Shown one piece after another: positions 34,217-43,253 of a DNA stretch of 64,000 nucleotides. Below the pieces are notes generated by a model. That model made no database searches, had not been told where the DNA came from, and worked only from the letters and a program-made list of their open reading frames with translations. The stretch comes from Halopseudomonas xinjiangensis (GTDB taxonomy: Bacteria > Pseudomonadota > Gammaproteobacteria > Pseudomonadales > Pseudomonadaceae), in contig NZ_LT629736.1 of the NCBI RefSeq assembly GCF_900104945.1, forward strand, positions 3,437,001 through 3,501,000, given 5' to 3'. The translations under genes and the position numbers were made by a program. Each line of letters begins with the position of its first letter. Positions within the stretch are counted from its first letter, which is position 1.

Positions 34217-35629
34217 ATGGATTTGGATCCGTTACTGCTGTCACGCTTCCAGTTCGCCTTCGTGGTCTCGTTCCACGCGATTTTTCCGGTCTTTACCATC
34301 GGTCTTGCCTCGTATATCGCCTTCCTGGAAACCCTGTCGTTCAAGACCGGCAATCCGGCCTGGGAGCAATTGTCCAAGTTCTGGGTGCAAGTCTTCGCCG
34401 TGGTATTCGCCATGGGCGTAGTGTCGGGCATCGTCATGTCGTTCCAGTTTGGCACCAACTGGAGCAACTTCTCCTACTCGGCCGCCAACTTCATCGGACC
34501 GGTACTCAGTTACGAGGTGGTGACCGCGTTTTTCCTCGAGGCCGGTTTTCTTGGCGTGTTGCTGTTTGGGCGAGACCGCGTACCCAAGGGGGTGCACCTG
34601 TTCGCTGCCTACATGGTTGCGATTGGCACCTTCGTCTCGGCTTTCTGGATTCTCGCCACCAATAGCTGGCTACATACGCCGGACGGCACCGAGTTGCGCG
34701 ATGGCATCTTCCATGTGACCTCCTGGTATGACGCGATCTTCAACCCCTCTTTCCCGTATCGCTTCACGCACATGGCGATTGCTTCGTTTCTCACCGGCTC
34801 CTTCGTGGTGGCTGGCGTCAGCGCCTGGTATCTGCTCAACGGGCGAGAGGTCGAAGCCAACCGCAAGGCACTGTCGATGTGCCTGTGGGTGATACTGATT
34901 CTGGCGCCGACCCAGGCGGTGGTTGGCGACCTGCACGGCCTGAACACCTTCGAACATCAGCCGATGAAGATCGCGGCGATGGAGGCGAACTGGGAAACCC
35001 AGGACAAGGTTCCGCTGTTGCTGTTCGCCCTGCCTGACCGGGACCTGCAGGACAACCGTTTCGAAATCGGCATTCCCAAGCTCGGCAGCCTGATTCTTAC
35101 CCACCAGTGGGACGGCGAGGTCCCGGGGCTGCGCGAAGTGTCGGTGGAAGATCAGCCCCCCGTGTGGATCGTGTTCTACGCGTTTCGCATCATGGTGATG
35201 ATGGGGCTGCTGATGATCGGCTTCGGTCTGGCCGGGCTATGGCTGCGTCGCGGCGGTCGTTACTGGCGCGCTCCGTGGTTCCTGCAGGGGCTGCGATTCA
35301 TGAGTGTGGCCCCCTTCATTGCGGTGCTCGCAGGCTGGGTCGTGACCGAGGTCGGTCGGGCGCCCTGGCTGGTGTACGACATCGTGCGCCACGAGGAAGG
35401 CCTGACGCCCTCACTCACAGGCGGCATGGCGTTGTTCACGCTGATCGGTTACATCGCGGTCTACGCGGCGATCTTCGGCGCGGGTCTGTACTACCTGTTT
35501 GGGGTGCTGCAGGCGGGCATCTACGTCGAGGATCCGAGGCTGTCCGATCATGCAGACCAGGCCGAGCGACCGATGCGGCCGCTGTCGGCGACTCACGTTC
35601 GCTTCGAACATGAGAACAAGGAGCACTGA
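34217..35629 (+). CDS. cioA: Cytochrome bd-type quinol oxidase subunit I, cyanide-insensitive type
   Basis: A 470-residue multi-span subunit that carries the haems of bd oxidase and oxidises quinol. The first helix reads FQFAFVVSFHAIFPVFTIG, with the His ligand. The Q-loop segment is GLNTFEHQPMKIAAMEANWET and the loop is short, which is the mark of the CIO group rather than E. coli CydA. The ATG at 34217, eight bases after AGGAG, is preferred over a GTG nine bases earlier. cioB follows two bases later. The enzyme supports growth at low oxygen or in the presence of respiratory poisons. Confidence 0.93.
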   Translation: MDLDPLLLSRFQFAFVVSFHAIFPVFTIGLASYIAFLETLSFKTGNPAWEQLSKFWVQVFAVVFAMGVVSGIVMSFQFGTNWSNFSYSAANFIGPVLSYEVVTAFFLEAGFLGVLLFGRDRVPKGVHLFAAYMVAIGTFVSAFWILATNSWLHTPDGTELRDGIFHVTSWYDAIFNPSFPYRFTHMAIASFLTGSFVVAGVSAWYLLNGREVEANRKALSMCLWVILILAPTQAVVGDLHGLNTFEHQPMKIAAMEANWETQDKVPLLLFALPDRDLQDNRFEIGIPKLGSLILTHQWDGEVPGLREVSVEDQPPVWIVFYAFRIMVMMGLLMIGFGLAGLWLRRGGRYWRAPWFLQGLRFMSVAPFIAVLAGWVVTEVGRAPWLVYDIVRHEEGLTPSLTGGMALFTLIGYIAVYAAIFGAGLYYLFGVLQAGIYVEDPRLSDHADQAERPMRPLSATHVRFEHENKEH

Positions 35630-35631
35630 CC

Positions 35632-36636
35632 ATGGAAAATTTCGATCTGTCGATGATCTGGGCCGTGATCATTTCCTTTGCGGTGATCATGTATGTGCTG
35701 ATGGACGGGTTCGATCTGGGTGTGGGCATCCTATTCATGTTCGCGCCCGATGAGGACGCCCGCGACGTGATGATGAACTCGGTGGCGCCGATCTGGGATG
35801 GCAACGAGACCTGGCTGGTGCTGGGTGGCGTAGGGCTTCTGGCAGCCTTCCCGCTGGTGTACTCGATCCTCCTTCCGGCGTTGTATATAGGCGTTTTCCT
35901 GATGCTTGCCGGGTTGATCTTCCGCGGAGTCGCCTTCGAATTCCGTTTCAAGGCGCGCAGTTCGCGGTATCTCTGGAACTGGGCTTTCGCTGGTGGTTCC
36001 TTTTTGGCGGCGTTCGCTCAAGGTGCGGTGGTAGGAACCTACATTCAAGGTTACGAAACGGAAGGGTTGGTTTATTCGGGAGGCCCGCTCGACTGGCTTA
36101 CGCCGTTCACAGTGGTCACCGGGATCGGACTGGTTGCGGGCTATGCGCTGCTTGGCTGCACCTGGATCATTCTCAAGAGTGAGGGTTACATCCAGGCATG
36201 GGCTTACCGACTGGCACCCTGGCTATTGCTGGCGGTGCTCCTGGTGTTCGTGGTCATCAGCGCCTGGACTCCGCTGGTGGACCCGGCCGCCTACGAGCGC
36301 TGGTTCGCTGATGTGCGCTGGATCTGGATATTCCCGATTCTGGCCGGCCTGAGCGCGGTACAGATCCTGCGCAGCGTGTTCAAGCGGCAACAGGCGTGGC
36401 CGTTCCTGGCGACCATGAGCATGTTCGCGGCGACTTATTTCGCCCTGCTCTGGACCCGCTGGCCTTACGTCATCCCGCCGAATTTCACGCTGTGGGATGC
36501 GGCGTCGGCGCCCGAGTCGCAGCTGTTCCTGCTGATCGGGGTGCTGTTCGTCATACCTATCATCCTGATGTACACCGCCTGGGCTTACTGGGTATTCCGC
36601 GGCAAGGTCCGGGTGGGTGAAGGCTATCACCATTGA
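35632..36636 (+). CDS. cioB: Cytochrome bd-type quinol oxidase subunit II
   Basis: A 334-residue partner of subunit I with eight to nine membrane helices. Signatures are YVLMDGFDLGVGILFMFAPDEDARDVMMNSVAPIWDGNETWLVLGG and FRGVAFEFRFKA. It stabilises the haem pocket of subunit I. It begins two bases after cioA and its end overlaps the cydD start by 20 bases, so the four genes form one operon. Confidence 0.94.
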   Translation: MENFDLSMIWAVIISFAVIMYVLMDGFDLGVGILFMFAPDEDARDVMMNSVAPIWDGNETWLVLGGVGLLAAFPLVYSILLPALYIGVFLMLAGLIFRGVAFEFRFKARSSRYLWNWAFAGGSFLAAFAQGAVVGTYIQGYETEGLVYSGGPLDWLTPFTVVTGIGLVAGYALLGCTWIILKSEGYIQAWAYRLAPWLLLAVLLVFVVISAWTPLVDPAAYERWFADVRWIWIFPILAGLSAVQILRSVFKRQQAWPFLATMSMFAATYFALLWTRWPYVIPPNFTLWDAASAPESQLFLLIGVLFVIPIILMYTAWAYWVFRGKVRVGEGYHH

Positions 36637-38314
36637 CCGCCAGCGCCGCGCTCGTGCGCGGCAATGGTTACAGCGCTACCAGCGCCCGGTCAGATCATGG
36701 TTGCTCGGCGCGCTCGCTGCGGCGTTATGCAACGTCGTCGCCACGGTGCTGCAGCTGGGGCTGATGGCCTGGCTGATCCAGCGCATTCTGGTTGATCAGG
36801 TCTCGGTATCGCAGCTGCTGAAGCCGGCGATGGCCCTGGCTTGCGCGGTGTTGTTGCGAGCGCTGAGCCAGGCGCTGCATGACTATTGCGCCCAGCGGGC
36901 GAGTGCCAGGGTGCGTCAACAGGTCCGCTTCGATTTGCTGCAACGCTGGGCCGTAGCCGGGCCGGTCGGGCTCGCTGGCCGCTCTAGCGCAACCCTGGCC
37001 AACCACTGGATAGAACAGGTCCAGGCTCTGGACGGCTATTACGCCCGATTCGCCACCCAGCAGTGGCTGGCGCTCGCCGGTCCGCTACTGATCGGTCTGG
37101 TCGTGCTCTGGCAGGACTGGGTCGCCGCGCTATTCCTGTTTCTCGCAGGGCCGCTGATCCCCCTGTTCATGGCTCTGGTAGGGATGAGCGCCGAACGGCT
37201 CAGCCAGCAACATGTGCTTGAGGCAGGGCGGCTGGCAGGGCACTTTCTTGACCGCGTACGTAGCCTGACCACGCTGCAGCTGTTCGGCCAGGTGCCAGCC
37301 GCGGTTGCAGACGTTCGAGCCGCTGCTGACCGCTATCGGCGAATCAATATGCGCACTCTGCGGGTGGCATTCCTGTCCTCGGCGGTTCTGGAGTTCTTTG
37401 CCGCAGCCGCCATCGCCGTGGTGGCGATGTACATCGGCTTCGGCCTGCTCGGCTATATCGACTTCGGCCCGGCCGGAGAGCTCACGCTGTTCTCAGGGCT
37501 GTTCATTCTGTTGCTGGCGCCCGAATTCTTCCAGCCGTTGCGTACGCTTGCCCAGCACTACCATGATCGCGCGGCTGCTTTGGGCGCTGCCGATACCTTT
37601 GCCGACTTCGAACGGGAGGGCGATGATCCGCAAACCGTATCGGCTGGCTCCGCAACCGCGCCGCAAGCCTGGGCGCAGCAAGTGCGTGTCGATGCCCTGG
37701 GATTAAGTTATCCGGGCCGCGGCAGAGTACTGGACGGCGTCGAGCTGCACGTTCAGCGCGGCGAGGTGGTTGCACTGGTCGGACCGTCCGGTTCGGGCAA
37801 GTCGAGCCTGTTGCACTGTCTCGCTGGGTTCGTCACGCCGGATACTGGCTCGATCACCGTGTTCGGCAAGCCGGCCGGTTCGTTGCCGGTCGCCTGGCTG
37901 GATCAGCGTCCCTTGCTGATCCAGGGTAGCTGGGCGGATAACCTGCGCTTTACGGCGCCGGATGCACGGCCGCAGGCGATGCGCGCTGCGCTGGACGCTG
38001 CCGGGCTGACCGACCTGCTCGATCAGCAGGCGGCCGGTCTCGATGCGCCGCTTGGCGAACAGGGTCGCGGTCTGTCGGGAGGGCAGGCCAGGCGCCTGGC
38101 CCTGGCCCGCGCCTGGCTGATCCGATCCGATCTGGTGCTGCTTGATGAACCCACCGCCGGACTCGACGAGACCAGTCAGCAACCGGTCATCGAAGCCATC
38201 GCTCGCCTGGCTGCCAGCGGCCGTACCGTGATAGTTGCCACTCACCATCCTGCACTGATGACCGTCGCAGATCGCTGCCTACGCGTTGAGCAGGGGCATC
38301 TGTACCATGCGTGA
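36617..38314 (+). CDS. cydD: CydD, thiol reductant ABC exporter subunit
   Basis: A 565-residue fused membrane-plus-ATPase ABC protein. The ATPase part has Walker A GPSGSGKSSLLHC and signature LSGGQARRLALARAWL followed by VLLDEPTAGLD. CydDC exports cysteine or glutathione to the periplasm, which is needed to assemble bd oxidase haems. The start is a GTG at 36617 that overlaps cioB by 20 bases and is thereby translationally coupled to it. Confidence 0.92.
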   Translation: MKAITIDRQRRARARQWLQRYQRPVRSWLLGALAAALCNVVATVLQLGLMAWLIQRILVDQVSVSQLLKPAMALACAVLLRALSQALHDYCAQRASARVRQQVRFDLLQRWAVAGPVGLAGRSSATLANHWIEQVQALDGYYARFATQQWLALAGPLLIGLVVLWQDWVAALFLFLAGPLIPLFMALVGMSAERLSQQHVLEAGRLAGHFLDRVRSLTTLQLFGQVPAAVADVRAAADRYRRINMRTLRVAFLSSAVLEFFAAAAIAVVAMYIGFGLLGYIDFGPAGELTLFSGLFILLLAPEFFQPLRTLAQHYHDRAAALGAADTFADFEREGDDPQTVSAGSATAPQAWAQQVRVDALGLSYPGRGRVLDGVELHVQRGEVVALVGPSGSGKSSLLHCLAGFVTPDTGSITVFGKPAGSLPVAWLDQRPLLIQGSWADNLRFTAPDARPQAMRAALDAAGLTDLLDQQAAGLDAPLGEQGRGLSGGQARRLALARAWLIRSDLVLLDEPTAGLDETSQQPVIEAIARLAASGRTVIVATHHPALMTVADRCLRVEQGHLYHA

Positions 38315-39968
38315 CATCTGGCCGTGGGTACAGCTCATACTCGTCCGGCGGGTGCGCCTGGCCGTCGGAGCGCTGCTCATGGCGCTGACCATCGCCGGTG
38401 GCATCGGTCTGCTGGCCTTGTCCGGCTGGTTCATCACCGCAACCGGCCTGACGGCGTTGCTCTGGGCAAGCGGCACCCGGACGCCGTTCGATGTCTACAT
38501 ACCCGGCGGCGGAATCCGCTTCTTCGCGCTTACTCGGACGCTGTCCCGCTACGCCGAGCGCCTATACAACCACGACACCGTGCTGCGGCTGCTCGCCGAT
38601 CTGCGAACAGCGCACTTCAGCGCCATGAGCAAGCTTGACGCCGCGACACTGGCGCGCTGGCGATCAGCGCAGTGGCTGAACCGGCTGACTGCGGATATCG
38701 ATGCGCTGGACAACCTCTATCTGCGTCTGTTGGCGCCACCGCTGGTTGCCTTGCTGGGCGTCGTCGGCATATCGCTCCTGATCGGCTGGTATCAGCCCCG
38801 TTCCGCTCTGTGGGTCGCTGCGGCTCTGATTGCGCTGCTGATGTTGAATACGCTCGGAGTCGCCTGGTGGACCCGGCGTCTCGGCGCGAGCCAGGTCGAG
38901 CGGGTCGACACCCTGCGCAGTGAGGCGGTGGAGCATGTCCAAGGCCTGGCGGAGCTGACAGCGGCGGGTGCCCGGCTCAGTCATCAATCCCGTCTGCTGC
39001 GCATCAGCGCTGCCAGCCTCGCCGAGGAGCAGGGGCTGCGCGGCCGCACGGCGCTGGTTCAGGCTGCATCGACCGTCGTCATGCAGGGCGCGGCATTGGG
39101 CGTGTTGTTCGGCGCCTTGCTGGCCTATCGTGATGGTGCGCTGAGTGGTCCGGTCGCGGTGATGCTGACGTTGGCGGTAATGGGGCTGGCCGAAGCCTTT
39201 GCCGGCTTGCCGGCCGCCTTCGCCATGTTCGGCGCGACCCGGCGCGCTGCGCAACGCCTCAACGAGCAGCGGCGGGTGCAGTCGAGTCTGGTCGATCCCG
39301 GCGGTGCTGCCGCACCATCGGCCGGACTTCCCGACCTGTCCTTCGAGGACGTCTGCGTTGCGCATGCCGGGATCCAAGCCTTGACCCTAATGGTCGAGCC
39401 AGGCGAGCGGCTGGCTATCATCGGGCCCTCCGGCTGCGGCAAATCGACCCTCGCTGATCTCGCTGCGCGGCTGATCGATCCCGATCACGGCAGGCTGTGC
39501 TCGGGCGGCGTATCGCTGCGCGACCTGTCCCTGGATAGCTGGCGTGAACGGGTCGGTTATCTGACCCAGCGCACCGAGCTGATGCACGACAGCATCGCAG
39601 CGAACCTGTGGCTCGCTCGGCCTGATGCCTCTTTCGAACGACTCTGGTCGGTACTTGAGCTGGTCGAGCTCGGCGATGCGGTGGAAGGATTCGCCGACGG
39701 CATTCTCACTTGGGCAGGCGAGTCTGGCCGACAACTGTCCGGCGGCGAGGCGCGGCGCGTTGCGCTGGCGAGAGTACTGCTCAAGGATTCGCCCTTCGTT
39801 ATTCTCGATGAGCCGTTCAGCGGTCTCGACGAGGCGACAGCAGAGCGTATACGCAACAACCTCGAACCCTGGCTGGCGGGGCGCACCGTACTGATGTTCG
39901 CCCATGCTGCCGAAGCGCTGCCGCACGCCGACCGGCAGCTCAGCTGGAGCCAGCTGAACCGCCGCTAG
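38307..39968 (+). CDS. cydC: CydC, thiol reductant ABC exporter subunit
   Basis: A 553-residue partner of CydD. Six membrane helices are followed by an ATPase with Walker A GPSGCGKSTLADLA and signature LSGGEARRVALARVLL, then VILDEPFSGLDE. The ATG at 38307 overlaps the cydD end by eight bases. The gene ends nine bases from the end of the convergent carboxylase gene, with no terminator between them. Confidence 0.92.
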   Translation: MRDIWPWVQLILVRRVRLAVGALLMALTIAGGIGLLALSGWFITATGLTALLWASGTRTPFDVYIPGGGIRFFALTRTLSRYAERLYNHDTVLRLLADLRTAHFSAMSKLDAATLARWRSAQWLNRLTADIDALDNLYLRLLAPPLVALLGVVGISLLIGWYQPRSALWVAAALIALLMLNTLGVAWWTRRLGASQVERVDTLRSEAVEHVQGLAELTAAGARLSHQSRLLRISAASLAEEQGLRGRTALVQAASTVVMQGAALGVLFGALLAYRDGALSGPVAVMLTLAVMGLAEAFAGLPAAFAMFGATRRAAQRLNEQRRVQSSLVDPGGAAAPSAGLPDLSFEDVCVAHAGIQALTLMVEPGERLAIIGPSGCGKSTLADLAARLIDPDHGRLCSGGVSLRDLSLDSWRERVGYLTQRTELMHDSIAANLWLARPDASFERLWSVLELVELGDAVEGFADGILTWAGESGRQLSGGEARRVALARVLLKDSPFVILDEPFSGLDEATAERIRNNLEPWLAGRTVLMFAHAAEALPHADRQLSWSQLNRR

Positions 39969-39977
39969 GCTGCGTCG

Positions 39978-42900
39978 CTACCAGGTATCGACGAATGGTC
40001 GCAGGCCGCGTTGCAACGACTCTGGCGGTGCCGAACTGAGCCCGCGCAGCAGCCAGTCGCGCGTCTCGACCGGATCGATGACGGCGTCGATCTCCAGGAA
40101 GCTGGCCATGCTCAAGCCTTTGCCGCGCTGATAGAGTTCGGCAACCAGCTTCTCGAACAGCTTCTGCCGCTCGCCTTCGTCCTCGATAGCCGCCAGCTCC
40201 TTGGCATAGCCCAGGCGCACGGCGCCTTCCAGTCCCATGGCCCCGAACTCGCTGCTCGGCCAGCCGATGGTGAACATCGGCGCATGGAAGCTACCGGCTG
40301 CCATCGCCTGGGCGCCCAACCCATAGCCTTTGCGCAGCACCACGGTGAAGAACGGAATCTTCAGGCTGGCGGCGGTGACGAACATGCGCGAGACATGGCG
40401 TACCGTGGCCTGGCGCTCGGAATCCGGGCCGACCATGAAGCCGGGCGTGTCGCAAAGCGAGACCATTGGCAACCCGTGAGCCTGACACAGCTGCATGAAG
40501 CGCGCGGCCTTGTCACCGGCAACGGCATCAATGGCGCCGCCGAGGTGCATGGGGTTGTTAGCGATCAGGCCGAAGGCTTTGCCGTTGATACGCACCAGCG
40601 CGGTGATCAATCCCGGCGCGAACTGACGGCGCAGCTCAAGTACCGAGCCGTTGTCGGCCAGGGTCTCGATGACCTGCCGGATGTCGTAAACTCGCAGGCG
40701 ATTCTCCGGAATCAGATGGCGCAGGCGGCGTTGATCCGCGCATTCGCCGCCGGGCAGGTCGCCCTGGAAATAGGAAAGATATTGCTTGGCCACGCGGGTG
40801 GCTTCGGCCTCGTCCGGCACCACCATGTCCACGACGCCGTTGGGCCCGTGCATGCTGGTGGGGCCCACTTCTTCTGGTGTGTAGCGACCCAGTCCGCCGC
40901 CTTCGATCATCGCCGGCCCGGCCATGCCGATGGTGGCGTTTTCGGTAGCGATGATCACATCGCAACAACCGAGCAGCGCCGCATTGCCGGCGAAGCAGCG
41001 ACCGGAAACCACACCGACCAGCGGAACCTGCCCGCTGAGCCGGGCCATACGCATGAAGGTGGTGCAGTCGAGCCCGGCCACGCCGACCTTGTCGATGTCC
41101 CCCGGCCGGCCGCCGCCGCCTTCGGTGAAGAACACCAGCGGCAAGCGCCACTGCTCGGCCAGCTCGAGCATGCGGTCGGTCTTCTTGTGGTTCATCACGC
41201 CCTGGGTGCCGGCGAATACCGTGTAGTCGTAACTCATCGCCATGCAGCGTGCGGCTTCGGCACCGAAGTGCTCGGCGTTGACCGTGCCGATGCCGGTGAT
41301 GAGTCCGTCAGCCGGACTCATCTTCAAAAGGTCCTCATGGCTGCGGCGGGTGCGCTGGGCGGCCAGGGCGAAGCCGCCGTATTCCATGAAGCTGCCGTCA
41401 TCGAGCAGATCGGCCAGGTTCTCCCGGGCGGTGCGTTGACCGGTCTTGCGGCGCTTGGCGACGGCTTCCGGGCGGCGCTCGTCGGTGAGGTCGGCGCGGC
41501 GCTGAAGCAGTTCATCCAGGTCGGCGCGAATATGATCGAGGTCGACACTTTCTTCGCTCTGTACCTCTCCGGCGGCCACCTCGGCCGGCTCGACAAAGGC
41601 CAGCGGGCTGCCTTCGAACAGGCTGGCGCCCGGTTCGACCGGCAAGGCTCGAATGATCCCGCCCTGTTCGGCCTTGACCACGAACTCCATCTTCATCGAC
41701 TCCAACACAGCGATCGGCTGGCCGGGCGCGACGGCGTCACCTTCGCTTACTGCCAGACTGACCAGAACGCCCTGAACCGGTGCGGCAAGCGCTACGGTGC
41801 CGGCCGGAGCGTCGATCTTCTGTTGTGCGTCCGCGCTATCGGCGGAGCGGCTGAAGAACAGATCCTGATGTTCCGAATCGGCCACCAGGGAAGCCGCATG
41901 GGTTTCGATAAAGCGGGTATTGACCTGATTGGCCTGGACCGAGGGGTGTTGCACCAGGTTGCGCAGGAACGCCAGGTTGCTCGCAACGCCTTCCAACCGA
42001 AATTCGCATAGCGCGCGATAGGCGCGGCGCAACACGCCGGCAAAGTCGGCATCGGCATGCACGATCAGCTTGGCCAGCAGCGAGTCGAAGCTGGGGCTGG
42101 TGGTGTAGCCGCTGTAGCCGTAGCCGTCGACACGGATGCCGGGGCCGCTCGGTGGTTCGTAGACGGCCAGCGTGCCACCTGAAGGTTTGGTGCTGGCATC
42201 GGCGGCCATGGTCTCGAGATTGACGCGAAGCTGAATGGCATAGCCACGCGGCGCAGGAATGTGCTGTTGCTCAAGTTTCAAGTCGGCCAGGGTCGCGCCG
42301 CCAGCCAGACGCAGCTGGATTTGCACCAGATCCAGCCCGGTCACCGCTTCGGTCACCGTGTGCTCGACCTGAACGCGCGGGTTGGCTTCCATGAACACGA
42401 ACTGGTGGGTGTCGTCGTCGACCAGAAACTCGAAGGTGCCGAGCCCGCGATATCCAGCGGATCCGGCGAGCTGCAGGGCGGCGTCCAACAGCCTCTGGCG
42501 AAGCTCGGCTCCCAGCGTCGGGCTCGGTGCAATCTCCAGTACTTTCTGATTGCGCCGCTGCAGCGTGCATTCCCGCTCCCAGACGTGCGCGACTGACTTG
42601 CCGTCGCCAATGACCTGAACCTCAATGTGCCGGGCATTCTCGATCAGCCGCTCGACATATAGGTCGCCTGAGCCGAAGGCCGAGCGCGCCTCCGAGCTGC
42701 AGCGGGCATAGGCCTCGTCCAGTTCGCCAGGGTTGTGAACGGCGCGCATGCCGCGACCGCCGCCCCCGGCCAGCGCCTTGAGCATGACCGGCCGGCCGCC
42801 GTGGTCTTCCATGAATCGCCGCGCCTCGTCCAGGCTGGTGGCCTGGTTAGTCCCCAGACCCAGCGGTACGCCGATTTCGATTGCCAGTTGCCGGGCACGT

Positions 42901-43250
42901 GACTTGTCGCCAAACAGGTCGAGCACCTCGGGTGACGGGCCGACAAAGGTAATGCCGGCCTCGGCGCAGCGCCGCGCCAACTCGCTGCTTTCGCTGAGAA
43001 AGCCGTAGCCCGGATGCAGTGCGTCGCAGTGGCTCTCGCGTGCCACCGCGATCAGTTGGTCTATGTCCAGATAGGCGGCTGCGCCCCGGCCCGTCAGAGC
43101 GTGTGCGACATCAGCCTTGCGCACGTGCAGCGACTGGGCGTCGTCTTCGGCGTAAACCGCCACAGTGGGAATATCCAGCTCGGCCGCAGCGCGGGCGATG
43201 CGGATGGCGATTTCGCCGCGGTTGGCGATCAGCAAGCGTTCAAATGGCAT
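39978..43250 (-). CDS. Three-domain biotin-dependent acyl-CoA carboxylase
   Basis: A 1090-residue fusion. Residues about 1-450 are a biotin carboxylase (LIANRGEIAIRIARA; KALAGGGGRGMR for ATP). About 485-555 is a biotinyl domain with ESMKM, giving the biotinylated Lys520. About 590-1090 is a carboxyltransferase with both halves (YDYTVFAGTQGVMNHKKTDRM and TPGFMVGPDSERQATVRHV). Usually these are separate subunits. It carboxylates an acyl-CoA using bicarbonate and ATP; the target (acetyl, propionyl, geranyl-type) is not fixed by sequence. Start is coupled to the CoA ligase gene, whose stop lies only three bases upstream. Confidence 0.9.
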   Translation of the reverse strand: MPFERLLIANRGEIAIRIARAAAELDIPTVAVYAEDDAQSLHVRKADVAHALTGRGAAAYLDIDQLIAVARESHCDALHPGYGFLSESSELARRCAEAGITFVGPSPEVLDLFGDKSRARQLAIEIGVPLGLGTNQATSLDEARRFMEDHGGRPVMLKALAGGGGRGMRAVHNPGELDEAYARCSSEARSAFGSGDLYVERLIENARHIEVQVIGDGKSVAHVWERECTLQRRNQKVLEIAPSPTLGAELRQRLLDAALQLAGSAGYRGLGTFEFLVDDDTHQFVFMEANPRVQVEHTVTEAVTGLDLVQIQLRLAGGATLADLKLEQQHIPAPRGYAIQLRVNLETMAADASTKPSGGTLAVYEPPSGPGIRVDGYGYSGYTTSPSFDSLLAKLIVHADADFAGVLRRAYRALCEFRLEGVASNLAFLRNLVQHPSVQANQVNTRFIETHAASLVADSEHQDLFFSRSADSADAQQKIDAPAGTVALAAPVQGVLVSLAVSEGDAVAPGQPIAVLESMKMEFVVKAEQGGIIRALPVEPGASLFEGSPLAFVEPAEVAAGEVQSEESVDLDHIRADLDELLQRRADLTDERRPEAVAKRRKTGQRTARENLADLLDDGSFMEYGGFALAAQRTRRSHEDLLKMSPADGLITGIGTVNAEHFGAEAARCMAMSYDYTVFAGTQGVMNHKKTDRMLELAEQWRLPLVFFTEGGGGRPGDIDKVGVAGLDCTTFMRMARLSGQVPLVGVVSGRCFAGNAALLGCCDVIIATENATIGMAGPAMIEGGGLGRYTPEEVGPTSMHGPNGVVDMVVPDEAEATRVAKQYLSYFQGDLPGGECADQRRLRHLIPENRLRVYDIRQVIETLADNGSVLELRRQFAPGLITALVRINGKAFGLIANNPMHLGGAIDAVAGDKAARFMQLCQAHGLPMVSLCDTPGFMVGPDSERQATVRHVSRMFVTAASLKIPFFTVVLRKGYGLGAQAMAAGSFHAPMFTIGWPSSEFGAMGLEGAVRLGYAKELAAIEDEGERQKLFEKLVAELYQRGKGLSMASFLEIDAVIDPVETRDWLLRGLSSAPPESLQRGLRPFVDTW

Positions 43251-43253
43251 GAG

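Noticed and set aside
40011-42011. A 666-codon open frame antisense to the carboxylase
   Set aside because: Same shadow effect; rich in His, Gln, Gly and Arg with no motif.
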